Below, one piece after another: positions 26,329-35,393 of a DNA stretch of 64,000 nucleotides. The notes below the pieces were generated by a model that made no database searches, had not been told where the DNA came from, and worked only from the letters and a program-made list of their open reading frames with translations. A program made the translations under genes and the position numbers. Position 1 is the first letter of the stretch; each line of letters starts with the position of its first letter. Source of the DNA: Blastococcus sp. TML/M2B (GTDB taxonomy: Bacteria; Actinomycetota; Actinomycetes; Mycobacteriales; Geodermatophilaceae); NCBI RefSeq assembly GCF_016612865.1, contig NZ_JAENZZ010000001.1, positions 1 through 64,000 of the forward strand, in the 5' to 3' direction.

Positions 26329-26709
26329 GTGACCGAACCCGCGGAACGGCGTCAGCTGACGCCCGAGGAGTACCTGCAAGCGCAGAACTCACCCGAGTTC
26401 GCCGAGCTGAAGCGCAGGTTCCGGCGGTTCGCCTTCCCCATGACGTTCGCGTTCTTCGCCTGGTACCTGCTCTACGTCCTGCTCTCCACGTACGCGCCGG
26501 ACTTCATGGCCACCGAGGTCTTCGGCAACGTGAACCTGGGCGTCCTGCTGGGCCTGGCCCAGTTCGTGACCACGTTCGCGATCACGCACCTGTACGTGTC
26601 GCACGCCAACCGGAACACCGACCCGATCGCCGACGAGATGCGCGAGCGGCTCGAGCGGCACGACTACGCGACCGGCGCCGGCGACACCCGGGGGGCGACC
26701 CGTGTCTGA
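26329..26709 (+). CDS. DUF485 family membrane protein
   Basis: A 126-residue protein with the DUF485 hallmark FAELKRRFRRFAFPMTFAFFAWYLLYVLLSTYAPDFM and a second helix GVLLGLAQFVTTFAITHLYV. Members (YjcH-like) are co-transcribed with acetate permease ActP. The start GTG follows GGAGG by about 8 nt. Its 3' end overlaps the next symporter gene by 8 nt. Confidence 0.92.
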   Translation: MTEPAERRQLTPEEYLQAQNSPEFAELKRRFRRFAFPMTFAFFAWYLLYVLLSTYAPDFMATEVFGNVNLGVLLGLAQFVTTFAITHLYVSHANRNTDPIADEMRERLERHDYATGAGDTRGATRV

Positions 26710-28343
26710 CCTCCTCGCCGCCGAGAGCACGATCGGCGAACCGGCCGTCAACATCTCGATCTTCGGCGCGTTCGTGCTGGTCACGCTGTTCATCACGTTC
26801 CGTGCCAGCCGCACCAACAAGAGCGCCGCGGACTACTACGCGGCCGGCCGCAACATCAGCGGCACCCAGAACGGCCTGGCGATCGCCGGTGACTACCTGT
26901 CGGCCGCGTCGTTCCTGGGCATCGCGGGCGCGATCGCCGTCTACGGCTACGACGGCTTCCTGTACTCGATCGGCTTCCTGGTGGCGTGGCTCGTGGCGCT
27001 GCTGCTGGTCGCCGAGCTGATGCGCAACACGGCCCGCTTCACCATGGCCGACGTCCTGGCCTTCCGGATGCGGGAGCGCCCGGTGCGGATGGCGGCGGCC
27101 ATCTCGACCCTGGCGGTGTCGCTGTTCTACCTGCTGGCGCAGATGGCCGGCGCCGGCGGCCTGGTGGCGCTGCTGCTGGGGGTGAGCGGTGACGCCGCGG
27201 AGGCCCTCGTCGTGACGCTCGTCGGCGCGCTGATGATCTTCTACGTGCTGGTCGGCGGCATGCGCGGGACCACGTACGTGCAGATGATCAAGGCGACGCT
27301 GCTGATCGCCGGCGCGTTCGTGATGACCGTGTGGGTGCTGGCCGAGTACGGCTTCAACCTCTCCTCGCTGCTGGGCGGGGCGCAGGACCTCGCCGTCGAG
27401 GGCCGCGACGTGCTCGCGCCCGGGGCCCAGTACGGCCTGACCGACACCTCGAAGCTGGACTTCGTCTCGCTGGGCCTGGCGCTGGTGCTGGGCACGGCGG
27501 GCCTTGCCGCACGTGCTGATGCGCTTCTACACGGTTCCCACCGCCAAGGACGCCCGACGCTCGGTCGTGTGGGCCATCTGGCTGATCGGCATCTTCTACC
27601 TGTTCAGCCTGGTCATCGGCTACGGCGCCGGTGCGCTGGTCGGCCCCGCGGAGATCCTCGCCGCACCCGGTGCGGTGAACTCGGCCGCGCCGCTGCTGGC
27701 CTTCGAGCTCGGCGGCACGGTGCTGCTCGGCATCATCGCCGGCGTCGCCTTCGCCACGATCCTCGCCGTGGTCGCGGGCCTGACGATCACCGCCTCGGCC
27801 TCGTTCGCGCACGACGTCTACGCGTCGGTGATCAAGCGGGGCAAGGTGCCGCCCAACGGGGAGGTGCGGGTCGCCCGTATCACCGCCGTCGTCATCGGGG
27901 CGGTGGCGATCGGGCTGGGCATCCTCGCGCTGCAGGCCGGCATCAACATCGCCTTCCTGGTGGCGCTGGCCTTCGCCGTCGCCGCCTCGGCGAACCTGCC
28001 GACGATCCTCTACACGCTGTTCTGGAAGGACTTCACCACCCAGGGCGCGCTGTGGTCGATCTACGGCGGGCTGATCGCCTGCATCGGCCTGATCATCTTC
28101 TCGCCGGTGGTCTCCGGGGCGCCGGTGAACGAGCTGACCGGGAAGAGCACCTCGCTCATCCAGGACGTCGACTTCTCCTGGTTCCCGCTCAACAACCCCG
28201 GCCTGGTCTCGATCCCGCTGTCGTTCTTCCTCGGCTGGCTCGGGTCCAGGCTCTCCAAGGAGCGCCCGGACGAGCTGAAGAACGCCGAGCTCGAGGTGCG
28301 GGCGTTCACCGGCATCGGCGCGGAGAAGGCCGTCCAGCACTGA
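26702..28343 (+). CDS. Cation/acetate symporter ActP-like (artefactual frameshift)
   Basis: A 546-residue SSS symporter after removal of one T at 27504/27505, where the frame breaks within GTAGLPHVLMRFYTVP. Signatures: SAADYYAAGRNISGTQNGLAIAGDYLSAASFLGIAG and GGMRGTTYVQMIKATLL. It is paired with the DUF485 protein, the usual yjcH-actP arrangement. The indel position on the 500-nt lattice argues that the gene is intact. Role: uptake of acetate or related monocarboxylates with Na+ or H+. Confidence 0.9.
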
Positions 28344-28360
28344 CCCCGGCATCCCGCTGG

Positions 28361-28438
28361 GATCAGGTGACCTGATCGTCGAGCGTCCTCCCTCACCGCA
28401 CACCGTGAGGGAGGACGCTCGGCGGTGAGGGAGGACGC
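28361..28438. repeat. Composite intergenic palindrome, family B (copy 2)
   Basis: The palindrome GATCAGGT-G-ACCTGATC (28361-28377) is followed by a 16-bp-stem hairpin GAGCGTCCTCCCTCAC...GTGAGGGAGGACGCTC (28381-28420), and an extra half GTGAGGGAGGACGCC. It lies right after the ActP-like gene, in the convergent space with the PH-domain operon, and is followed 30 nt later by a family A element. Confidence 0.9.
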
Positions 28439-28467
28439 CGGCGCGCATCCGCTCCGATCGCCTGCCT

Positions 28468-28532
28468 CGTTGATCATCGTCATCCGGCCCGCGCGCACGG
28501 CGTGGCTGGCAGCCACATGACGATGATCAACG
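28468..28532. repeat. Intergenic inverted repeat, family A (copy 1)
   Basis: The arms CGTTGATCATCGTCAT and its complement (16 bp) enclose a core with an inner hairpin GTGGCT-GGC-AGCCAC. The TGA stop codon of the PH-domain gene (28527-28529) is inside the right arm. Other copies: 31313, 53086, 58788, 59245. Confidence 0.92.
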
Positions 28533-30032
28533 AGCGGGAGGTGCGGGCAGGAGCTGCTCGGCCCAGGGCTCGGAAGCGGCGACGGCGAAGTCCGCGACCT
28601 CGTCGGCGGCCATGTCGAGTGCGATGTAGCCGCCCCGGCCGGCACCCACGCAGGCGACGACGGAGGCCAGCCCGGCCCGCCGCTGGAACCACGACTGCTT
28701 CACCTGCCAGCCGACGACGGCCCGCCGCTCCAGGACGGCGCGCTCGCGCACCAGCCACCCGACCCGGACGGCGAAGGAGCTCGGCCCGGTCGCGTGCCCG
28801 AGCGAGGCGTAGCGCCCCAGCCCCAGCGGCACGCCCAGCGCGGTGAGGACGACGCCGACGACGAGCAGCGGCCACCATCCGGAGGTCGCCGTCAGCACCG
28901 CCCCGGCGGCGGTGACCAGCAGCCCGCCGGTGAGCGCGCGCGTGATCCGGCGTCGCCGGGCCGCGGCCGGGTGGGCGGTCAGCGGGCCGGGGTCGGGCAC
29001 CAGCCGGCGGGCCAGCGCCTCGGCCTCGGCGCGCGGACCCAGCGGCAGCAGCTGGCCGCGACGCTGGGCGTCACCCAGGCCCGTGACCAGCGCGTTCACC
29101 CGTGCCGCGCGGGCCAGCCGCATCCCGGCGCCGTCGGCGACGGCCACGCCGCGGATCCGGTCGATCTCCAGCTCGGTGTGCCGGCGGGTGAGCAGGCCGC
29201 GCACCGCGACCAGCGAGTCGCCGCGGCGCACCAGGCGGAAGCCCCAGTTGACCACCGCGGCGCCGACCACCGCCCCGACCGCGAGCAGCAGCAGCGCGAC
29301 GAGGGCGACCACCGCGGCCGCCCCGACCGAGTCCAGCGCCGGCCCGTCCACGTCGGGCAGCGTGCCGGCGGGCAGCTCGTCGACGACCCGGGACAGCGCG
29401 CCCACCGCGGCCAGCGGCACGGCGAGGTAGCCCCCGACCAGCGGCGCGTACAGCAGCCAGCGGTTGTCGAAGCGGGCGAACTCCTCCTCGGCCGGCTCCG
29501 GGGGCGCGGTCGCGTCGTCGTCCTCCGGCCCGGCGGCCGCCCGCGCGCGCCGGGTGAGCACCGCCGTCCGCAGCCGGTCGCCCTCGGCCGGGGGCAGCCC
29601 GTCGACCAGCAGCTCCTCCTCGGAGCTGCCGGTGCCGCCGGCGGCGGCGTCGATGCGCACCCGGACCAGCCCGAGCAGGCGGTGCACCGGCGGCGCCTCG
29701 ACCTCGACCCCGCGGATCCGGTCGGTGGGCACGGCGCGCACCGAGCGCTGCACCAGCCCCCGGGTGACGACGACGGCGCCCGGCCCGACCAGGTAGCTGA
29801 ACCGCCACCAGGACAGCGCCGCCGTCACCAGGGACACGAGGGTGACGCCGACGACGAGCCCGGCGACGGTCCACCGGCCGCCGCCCAGGCCGATCGCGGC
29901 CAGCGCGGGGATGGCGTAGGGGAGCAGCCGCCGCGCCTGGCGGAAGGTGAGGGTGTGCACCAGGACGACCCGCGGCGACGTGCGGCGGGCCGTCGCGGCG
30001 GGCGCGGGCGGTGCCGGCGCCGGGTCGGTCAC
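28527..30032 (-). CDS. PH-domain membrane protein, YdbT-like
   Basis: A 501-residue protein. Pairs of transmembrane helices (about residues 35-75, 200-260 and 360-400) alternate with bacterial PH (bPH2) domains. FSYLVGPGAVVVTRGLVQRSVRAVPTDRIRGVEVE and DSLVAVRGLLTRRHTELEIDRIRGVAV are the tell-tale DUF304 repeats, and a third is QVKQSWFQRRAGLASV. The GTG start overlaps the stop of the partner PH gene (GTGA), and the YdbS/YdbT pair is a conserved arrangement. Function poorly known; linked to envelope stress in Bacillus. Confidence 0.88.
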   Translation of the reverse strand: MTDPAPAPPAPAATARRTSPRVVLVHTLTFRQARRLLPYAIPALAAIGLGGGRWTVAGLVVGVTLVSLVTAALSWWRFSYLVGPGAVVVTRGLVQRSVRAVPTDRIRGVEVEAPPVHRLLGLVRVRIDAAAGGTGSSEEELLVDGLPPAEGDRLRTAVLTRRARAAAGPEDDDATAPPEPAEEEFARFDNRWLLYAPLVGGYLAVPLAAVGALSRVVDELPAGTLPDVDGPALDSVGAAAVVALVALLLLAVGAVVGAAVVNWGFRLVRRGDSLVAVRGLLTRRHTELEIDRIRGVAVADGAGMRLARAARVNALVTGLGDAQRRGQLLPLGPRAEAEALARRLVPDPGPLTAHPAAARRRRITRALTGGLLVTAAGAVLTATSGWWPLLVVGVVLTALGVPLGLGRYASLGHATGPSSFAVRVGWLVRERAVLERRAVVGWQVKQSWFQRRAGLASVVACVGAGRGGYIALDMAADEVADFAVAASEPWAEQLLPAPPAR

Positions 30033-30542
30033 GTGGCGGCGTCCCGGGTGCGCTCGGCCCGGGCGGTGAGGTCCTCGGCGACCCGCTGGGCCATCCCGTG
30101 CTCGAGGTGCCAGATGCGCACCGTGCCCTGGCTGGAGGCGGTGTAGACCGCGACGCTGGCCAGCCCGAACACCTGCTGCAGCAGCCCGCGGGTGACGTCG
30201 ACGGTCTGGATGCGGGAGACCGGCACCAGCGTCCAGGTCCGGCTCAGCCAGCCGGTGCGGGTGTGCACGGCCTCCGCGGTCACCTCCCAGCGGTAGGTGC
30301 GGTGCTTGAACCAGGGGCGGATCCCGACGACGACCAGGACGTCGAGGGCCGTCACGATCGGCACCGCCCAGCGCAGGAACGGCTCCGGACCGCCCAGGTC
30401 GTCGGGGACCCACACCAGCAGCGCGACCACCACCGCCACGGTGACGGCCGCGGTGATCAGGCTCTCGGTCAGCCACAGGCCGACGGCGGACCGGGGCAGC
30501 GACCCAGGCGGGTTCCCGCACGGGGGAGGGGGCGGCGGTCAT
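30029..30542 (-). CDS. PH-domain membrane protein, YdbS-like (artefactual frameshift)
   Basis: A 170-residue protein after removing one C at 30503. Two helices (LWLTESLITAAVTVAVVVALLVWV and FLRWAVPIVTALDVLVVVGI) are followed by one bPH2 domain (RWEVTAEAVHTRTGWLSRTWTLVPVSRIQTVDV...YTASSQGTVRIWHL). It is the first gene of the YdbS/YdbT pair. The break is on the 500-nt lattice. Start taken at ATG 30542, only 58 nt from the divergent rhodanese gene. Confidence 0.85.
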
Positions 30543-30600
30543 CGCGGCCATCCTCGCAGCCCGCGGCCGCGCGCCGGCCCGTGCCACGATGGAGGGCGTG

Positions 30601-30930
30601 ATGCCGCAGCAGGTTCCGACCGTGTCCGTCAGCGAGCTGCCCGAGGACGCCGTGGTCCTCGACGTCCGTGAGGACGACGAGTGGGTGCACGGCCACATCG
30701 AGGGCGCGACGCACATCCCCATGGGCCAGGTGCCCGGCCGGCTCGACGACCTGCCCGAGGGCGACCCGCTCTACGTCACCTGCCGCGGCGGCGGCCGCTC
30801 GGCGCGGGTCGCCGCGTGGCTGAACCAGAACGGCTACGACGCCGTCAACGTCGCCGGCGGCATGGGCGAGTGGCAGGCGGCCGGCAAGCCCATGGTGAGC
30901 GAGACCGGCGAGGAGCCCTTCGTCCGCTGA
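30601..30930 (+). CDS. Single-domain rhodanese-like sulfurtransferase
   Basis: A 109-residue rhodanese fold: VSELPEDAVVLDVREDDEWVHGHIEGATHIPMGQ is the N-terminal motif. The active-site Cys lies in YVTCRGGGRSARVA, the CRxGxR-type loop of GlpE-like enzymes. ATG at 30601 chosen, with GGAGGG 5-9 nt upstream. It probably transfers sulfane sulfur in the cytosol. It converges on the zinc-finger gene with 10 nt between them. Confidence 0.9.
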   Translation: MPQQVPTVSVSELPEDAVVLDVREDDEWVHGHIEGATHIPMGQVPGRLDDLPEGDPLYVTCRGGGRSARVAAWLNQNGYDAVNVAGGMGEWQAAGKPMVSETGEEPFVR

Positions 30931-30940
30931 CCGCCGCGGC

Positions 30941-31279
30941 TCAGAAGTCCAGGAGCTCCTCGAGGATGCTCTTGCGGCGCTTCTTCTTCGCGTACTTCTC
31001 GTCGTAGCCGCGGCCGTAGTAGCGCTCGTCGTAGCGGTGCTCGCCGTAGTACCGGGGGTCCCGGTCGTACGGGTCGCGCACCGGCGGCGGGGCGGCCTGC
31101 GGGGGCGCGACCGGGCGGCCCTCCTCGGCGTCGAGGTAGGCGCGCTCGGCCGCGATCAGGTTCTCCAGCTCACCGCGGTCGAGGAACAGGCCCTTGCACT
31201 CGGTGCACTGGTCGACCAGCACGCGGTTGCGCTCGTACTGCGCCATGACGTTGTGGCACTTCGGGCACAGCAGCTGCAT
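30941..31279 (-). CDS. TFIIB-type zinc-ribbon protein
   Basis: A 112-residue protein. Residues 1-40 carry a zf-TFIIB ribbon (LCPKCHNVM...VDQCTECKGLFLDRGELENLI). The rest is a proline- and tyrosine-rich low-complexity tail (DPYDRDPRYYGEHRYDERYYGRGYDEKYAKKKRRK) ending in ILEELLDF. Such ribbon-plus-disordered-tail proteins are common in Actinobacteria and have no assigned role. The ATG at 31279 starts directly at the ribbon. Confidence 0.8.
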   Translation of the reverse strand: MQLLCPKCHNVMAQYERNRVLVDQCTECKGLFLDRGELENLIAAERAYLDAEEGRPVAPPQAAPPPVRDPYDRDPRYYGEHRYDERYYGRGYDEKYAKKKRRKSILEELLDF

Positions 31280-31312
31280 GGCGCCGAGGCTACCGGCAGT
31301 GGCCACCCGTCA

Positions 31313-31384
31313 GTTGATCATCGCCTGCGTGCTCCCGACATGGGGTGACGCGCCGCCGGCGCGGGCGCGCAGGCGATGATCAAC
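31313..31384. repeat. Intergenic inverted repeat, family A (copy 2)
   Basis: The arms GTTGATCATCGCCTGCG and its exact complement (17 bp) sit 38 nt apart. The core differs from the other copies (GC-rich, GCGCCGCCGGCGCGGGC). It follows the acyl-CoA ligase gene (minus) by 5 nt and precedes the zinc-ribbon gene. Confidence 0.92.
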
Positions 31385-31389
31385 CGGGG

Positions 31390-33006
31390 TCAGGCCTTCA
31401 GCTCGTACTCGGCGAACTTCGCGCGCAGGTCCTTCTTCGAGAACTTGCCGACGCTGGTCTTGGGCACCTCGTCGATGAACTCGACGGCGTCGGGCAGCCA
31501 CCACTTGGCGACCAGCGGCTTGAGGTGCTCGAGGATCTCCTCCTCGGTCGCCGTCTCGCCCTGCTTGAGGACGACGCAGGCCAGCGGGCGCTCGTCCCAC
31601 TTCGGGTGCGGGACGCCGACGACGGCGGCCTCGGCGACCTTCGGGTGGCTCATGATCGCGTTCTCGAGGTCGACCGAGCTGATCCACTCGCCGCCGGACT
31701 TGATCAGGTCCTTGGTGCGGTCGGCGATGCGGATCGAGCCGTCGGCGCTCATCGCGGCGACGTCGCCGGTCTTCATCCAGCCGTCGGCGGTGGAGAGCTC
31801 CACGCCGGCGTCGGGGTTGTAGTACTCCTTCGCGCACCAGTTGCCCCGGACCTGCAGCTCGCCGGTGGCGGTGTCGTCCCAGGGCTGCGGCTCGAGGGTG
31901 TCGGCGTCGACGATGCGGGCCTCGACGCCGAACAGCGGGATGCCGGCGCGGGCGCGGACGTTGGCCTTGGTCTCGTCGTCGGCGTCCTGGAGGCGCCTGG
32001 GCAGCACGCCGGAGGACGCCACCGGCGAGGTCTCGGTCATGCCCCAGGCCTGCAGGATCGGCAGCCCGACCTGCTCGCGGTAGGCCTCGCTCAGCGCCTT
32101 GGGCACCGCGGAGCCGCCGCAGCCGATCTCGCGCAGCTGGTGCTCCTTGCCGGCGAGGAAGGGCAGCACGCCCTGCCAGATGGTCGGGACGCCGGCGGTG
32201 AAGGTGACGCCCTCGTCGACGATCAGGTTCGCCAGCGCCTCGGGCTGCATCATCGGGCCGGGGAAGACCAGCGCGGCGCCCGCGGCCGGCGCGGCCTGCG
32301 CGATGCCCCAGGCGTTGGCGTGGAACATCGGGACGACCGGCATGGCGACGTCGCGGACGCTGAGCCCGAACGCGTTCGGGGAGAGCGCGGCCATCGTGTG
32401 CAGCACCGTCGAGCGGTGCGAGTAGACGACGCCCTTCGGGTTGCCGGTGGTGCCCGACGTGTAGCACATCGAGGCGGCCAGGTTCTCGTCCCGGACGTCG
32501 AAGTCGACCGGGGACGCGGCGGCCAGCAGGGTCTCGTAGTCGCTGATCCGCGGGTCGTCGGGCAGCTCGGCGTCGCCGCCGTCCTCCATGACCACGACGT
32601 GCCGGACCGTGGTCATCGTGTCGACCAGCGGCCAGAACAGGCCGAAGACCGAGCGGTCGACGAAGACGACCTCGTCCTCGGCGTGGTTGGCGATGTAGGT
32701 CAGCTGCTCGGGGAAGAGCCGGATGTTGAGCGTGTGCAGCACGCGGCCGGTGCACGGGGCGGCGAAGTACAGCTCGAGGTGCCGCTGGCTGTTCCAGCCG
32801 AACGTGCCGACCCGGCCGTCGGCGCTGATGCCGAGGGTGTCGAGGACGCCACCCAGCCGGCGGGTGCGGTCCGCCCACTCGCCGTAGGTGCTGCGGGTGA
32901 CGCCCTTCGGGCCGTTGGTGATGATCGGCACGTCGCCGTAGTGCTGTTCGGCGTGCCGGAAGATCGTGTCGATGGTGAGGGGGCTGTCCTGCATCAGGCC
33001 GCGCAT
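31390..33006 (-). CDS. Medium/long-chain fatty acid-CoA ligase (AlkK-like)
   Basis: A 538-residue ANL-superfamily adenylate-forming enzyme. The phosphate-binding loop is YTSGTTGNPKGVVYSHRS, A5 is QAWGMTETSP, A7 is GWMKTGD, A8 is DRTKDLIKSGGEWISSVDLE, and the A10 lysine is in SVGKFSKKDLR. The N-terminus MRGLMQDSPLTIDTIFRHAEQHYG is typical of AlkK-type acyl-CoA synthetases. A cytochrome P450 gene lies just upstream in the same orientation, raising the possibility of sequential oxidation and activation of a fatty or terpenoid acid (inference). Confidence 0.92.
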   Translation of the reverse strand: MRGLMQDSPLTIDTIFRHAEQHYGDVPIITNGPKGVTRSTYGEWADRTRRLGGVLDTLGISADGRVGTFGWNSQRHLELYFAAPCTGRVLHTLNIRLFPEQLTYIANHAEDEVVFVDRSVFGLFWPLVDTMTTVRHVVVMEDGGDAELPDDPRISDYETLLAAASPVDFDVRDENLAASMCYTSGTTGNPKGVVYSHRSTVLHTMAALSPNAFGLSVRDVAMPVVPMFHANAWGIAQAAPAAGAALVFPGPMMQPEALANLIVDEGVTFTAGVPTIWQGVLPFLAGKEHQLREIGCGGSAVPKALSEAYREQVGLPILQAWGMTETSPVASSGVLPRRLQDADDETKANVRARAGIPLFGVEARIVDADTLEPQPWDDTATGELQVRGNWCAKEYYNPDAGVELSTADGWMKTGDVAAMSADGSIRIADRTKDLIKSGGEWISSVDLENAIMSHPKVAEAAVVGVPHPKWDERPLACVVLKQGETATEEEILEHLKPLVAKWWLPDAVEFIDEVPKTSVGKFSKKDLRAKFAEYELKA

Positions 33007-33064
33007 GGCTCGGATCCTGCCAGTGACGGCGCTCACGATCCAGCCGGGGCCCGGCGGTCGGACG

Positions 33065-33088
33065 GGGCAGAAATGGCCATTTCTGCCC
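33065..33088. repeat. Perfect 24-bp palindrome
   Basis: GGGCAGAAATGG is followed immediately by its exact complement, with no loop. It lies between the P450 stop (33098) and the ligase start (33006), both minus strand. It could be a terminator or a repressor operator for the ligase. The core TGGCCA differs from the CCGGTACCGG family. Confidence 0.85.
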
Positions 33089-33097
33089 TGATGGGGC

Positions 33098-34297
33098 TCA
33101 GCCGAGGACGACGGGGAGGGTCTCCAGGCCGCGGATCACGAACTCGGGACGGCGGACCGGCTCGCCGCCCAGCTCGAACGTCGTCGTCCGGTCCAGCAGC
33201 GCGCCGAAGGACGCCTGCAGCTCGACCCGGGCCAGCGGCGCCCCGATGCAGAAGTGGATGCCGGCGCCGAAGGTGATGTGCCCGTTGTCGGTGCGGCCCA
33301 CGTCGAAGGTGTCGGGGGCGTCGAAGACGGCGGGGTCGCGGTTGGCCGCGCCCAGCAGGGCGGCGATCTTCTGGCCGCGCTCGACGGTGACGCCGCCGAT
33401 CTCGACGTCCTCGGTGGCGGTGCGCTCGAACAGCTGCAGCGGGGAGTCGTAGCGCATGAACTCCTCGATCGCCGTCGGCAGCAGCGCGCGGTCCTCCCGC
33501 AGCCGCTGCAGCTGGTCGGGGTGCCGCAGCAGGGCCAGGGTGCCGTTGCCGCTCACGTTCACCGTCGCCTCGTGGCCGGCGTTGAGCAGCAGGATGCAGG
33601 TGGTGACCAGCTCGTCCTCGGTGAGCTTGTCGCCGTCGGCGTCGCGCATGGAGACCAGGTGGCTGACCAGGTCCTCGCCCAGGTCCTTCCGGCGCTCGGC
33701 AGCGAGGTCGCGCAGGTAGGCGACGAACTCGTCGGCGGCGCGCTCGGCGGAGTCCTCGGTCTCCGTCGTCCGCCCGTACTCGTACATCTTCACGATGGCG
33801 TTCGACCACGGGCGCAGCAGCGGGCGGTCGGCCTCGGGCACGCCCAGCAGCTCGGCGATGACGGCGACCGGCAGCTGCTCGGCCATGCCGGCCAGCAGGT
33901 CCACCGGCTCGCTCCCGCCGGAGCGCTCGACCAGCTCGTCGACCAGCGTGCGGGCGAGCTCCTCGACCCAGGGGCGCAGCCGCTCGACGTGCCCGCGGGC
34001 GAACGCCGAGCTGATCAGCCGCCGCAGCCGGGTGTGCGCCGGCGGCTCCATCTCCAGGATCGCGTTGCGGTGGATCAGGTTGAAGCTCTCGAACCGCTCG
34101 GCCGGCGCCTTGTCCTGCCAGATCCGGCCCAGCCGCCGGTCGCGCAGCACCGCGTTGGACTCCGCGTGCGTGAAGGCCAGCCAGAGCCCCAGGCCCTCGT
34201 GCCACTGCACGGGCGCCTGCGCCCGGGCCCGCGCGAAGGCCGGGTAGGGGTCTGCGACGACAGCGGGATCGGTGAGGTCGAGTGGTGCGGCGGTCAC
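33098..34297 (-). CDS. Cytochrome P450
   Basis: A 399-residue bacterial class I P450. The heme-thiolate motif is FGAGIHFCIGAPLARVE, the I-helix LLLNAGHEATV contains the oxygen-binding threonine, and the K-helix ExxR lies in AIEEFMRYDSP. GTG at 34297 (TAAPLDLTDPAVVADPYPAF) gives the usual N-terminus. No ferredoxin gene is adjacent. Substrate unknown; the acyl-CoA ligase downstream suggests a lipophilic acid or terpenoid. Confidence 0.93.
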   Translation of the reverse strand: MTAAPLDLTDPAVVADPYPAFARARAQAPVQWHEGLGLWLAFTHAESNAVLRDRRLGRIWQDKAPAERFESFNLIHRNAILEMEPPAHTRLRRLISSAFARGHVERLRPWVEELARTLVDELVERSGGSEPVDLLAGMAEQLPVAVIAELLGVPEADRPLLRPWSNAIVKMYEYGRTTETEDSAERAADEFVAYLRDLAAERRKDLGEDLVSHLVSMRDADGDKLTEDELVTTCILLLNAGHEATVNVSGNGTLALLRHPDQLQRLREDRALLPTAIEEFMRYDSPLQLFERTATEDVEIGGVTVERGQKIAALLGAANRDPAVFDAPDTFDVGRTDNGHITFGAGIHFCIGAPLARVELQASFGALLDRTTTFELGGEPVRRPEFVIRGLETLPVVLG

Positions 34298-34392
34298 GCC
34301 CGCGAGCCTAGGAAGCCTGGGCAACGACGCCCGTCACACCCGTCCACGGGCGGGGCGGGCGGGCGCTCGAGGGGCCCACCTACGCTGGCCGC

Positions 34393-35326
34393 ATGGCTTC
34401 CCGCAAGCGCACTCCCGCCCCCGCCGCCGCGCAGGAGGGCGTCAACCCGAAGGCGCCGTGCCCGTGCGGCTCCGGCCGCCGCTACAAGCACTGTCACGGC
34501 TCGGGCTACGCGCCCCCGGTGATCCGCTCCTTCGAGGGGCTGCCCGGCGAGGCCGACTGGGTCGCGCTGCGCGAGCTGGTGCCGGCGGCGACCGCGGCGC
34601 TGAGGACGACGGACGGCCGCGACGTCACCCTGGCCAGCGTCCTCCCCGGCGGCGCGCCCGCCCTGGTGCGGGCCAGCGGCGAGATCATGCTCGGCGTCCA
34701 GCTGCAGACCTCCTCGGACGACGTGAGCCGCGACCTCGGCACCGCTCTGGCCGCCGCGCTCGAGGCCCCGGCAGGCGCGCCGGTGGACCCGGGCCCGATC
34801 GGCGGCGCGGGCTCGGCCGGCCCCCGGCTGCAGGAGCTGCTGGACGCCTCGGCGCCCTTCGAGGTGACCGTGCACGACGACTTCGGCTTCTGGCTGGAGG
34901 GCACCGACCCCAACCCGGCGGTGCAGGCCGGGCTGGAGCACGCCAACGAGGCGATCCTGCCGACCGTGCGGCTGGCCGGCCTGGACGCCGCCTACTGGGT
35001 GCGTGCCGACCGACGAGCGCGCCCACCTGCGCTGGGTCCGCCCCGAGCCCGAGGAGAAGCTGCTCGACGCGCTGGCCCGGCTGCGGGCGGCCGGCGAGCC
35101 GATGCTGCTCGGCGAGGGCACCCGCTACGCCGGCGCCTTCCGGGCGCACGGGCTGGTCGTGCCGGTGTGGGACCTGCCCGCCGACACCCCCGCGGAGGAG
35201 TGGATCGAGCCGGCCACCCAGTGGCAGGCCCGCCTCGAGGAGGCGCTCGCGGTCACCGAGCCGCTGAACGCCGACGAGCGCCGCGCCCGCGCCGGGCTGC
35301 TCTCCCGCCAGATCACCATCCGCTGA
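34393..35326 (+). CDS. SEC-C motif protein, DUF5926-like (artefactual frameshift)
   Basis: A 310-residue protein after removal of one base at about 35001. The N-terminus carries a SEC-C zinc knuckle (PCPCGSGRRYKHCHG, residues 22-36). The remainder is an alpha/beta domain of unknown function with EVTVHDDFGFWLEG and AGAFRAHGLVVPVWDLP. The frame break after AYW lies on the 500-nt lattice and the second part begins VPTDERAHLRWVRPEPEE. Likely a conserved actinobacterial housekeeping protein. The role is unknown. Confidence 0.82.
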
Positions 35327-35331
35327 CGCCC

Positions 35332-35392
35332 CCGGGGGACGTCCGGTACCGGACGTCCCCCGGCGGCCCGGCCCTCCGGTACCGGAGGGCCG
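35332..35392. repeat. Two consecutive perfect palindromes with CCGGTACCGG core
   Basis: The first (35332-35363, 32 bp) has arms CCGGGGGACGTCCGGT and complement. The second (35369-35392, 24 bp) has arms CGGCCCTCCGGT and complement. They fill the convergent space between the SEC-C gene and the M20 peptidase gene, so they may end transcription from both sides. They share the CCGGTACCGG core with 18101. Confidence 0.9.
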
Positions 35393-35393
35393 T

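Noticed and set aside
28361..28540. A small insertion sequence or MITE with target-site duplications.
   Set aside because: No terminal repeat with flanking duplication or transposase fragment could be seen; the region resolves into two palindrome families.
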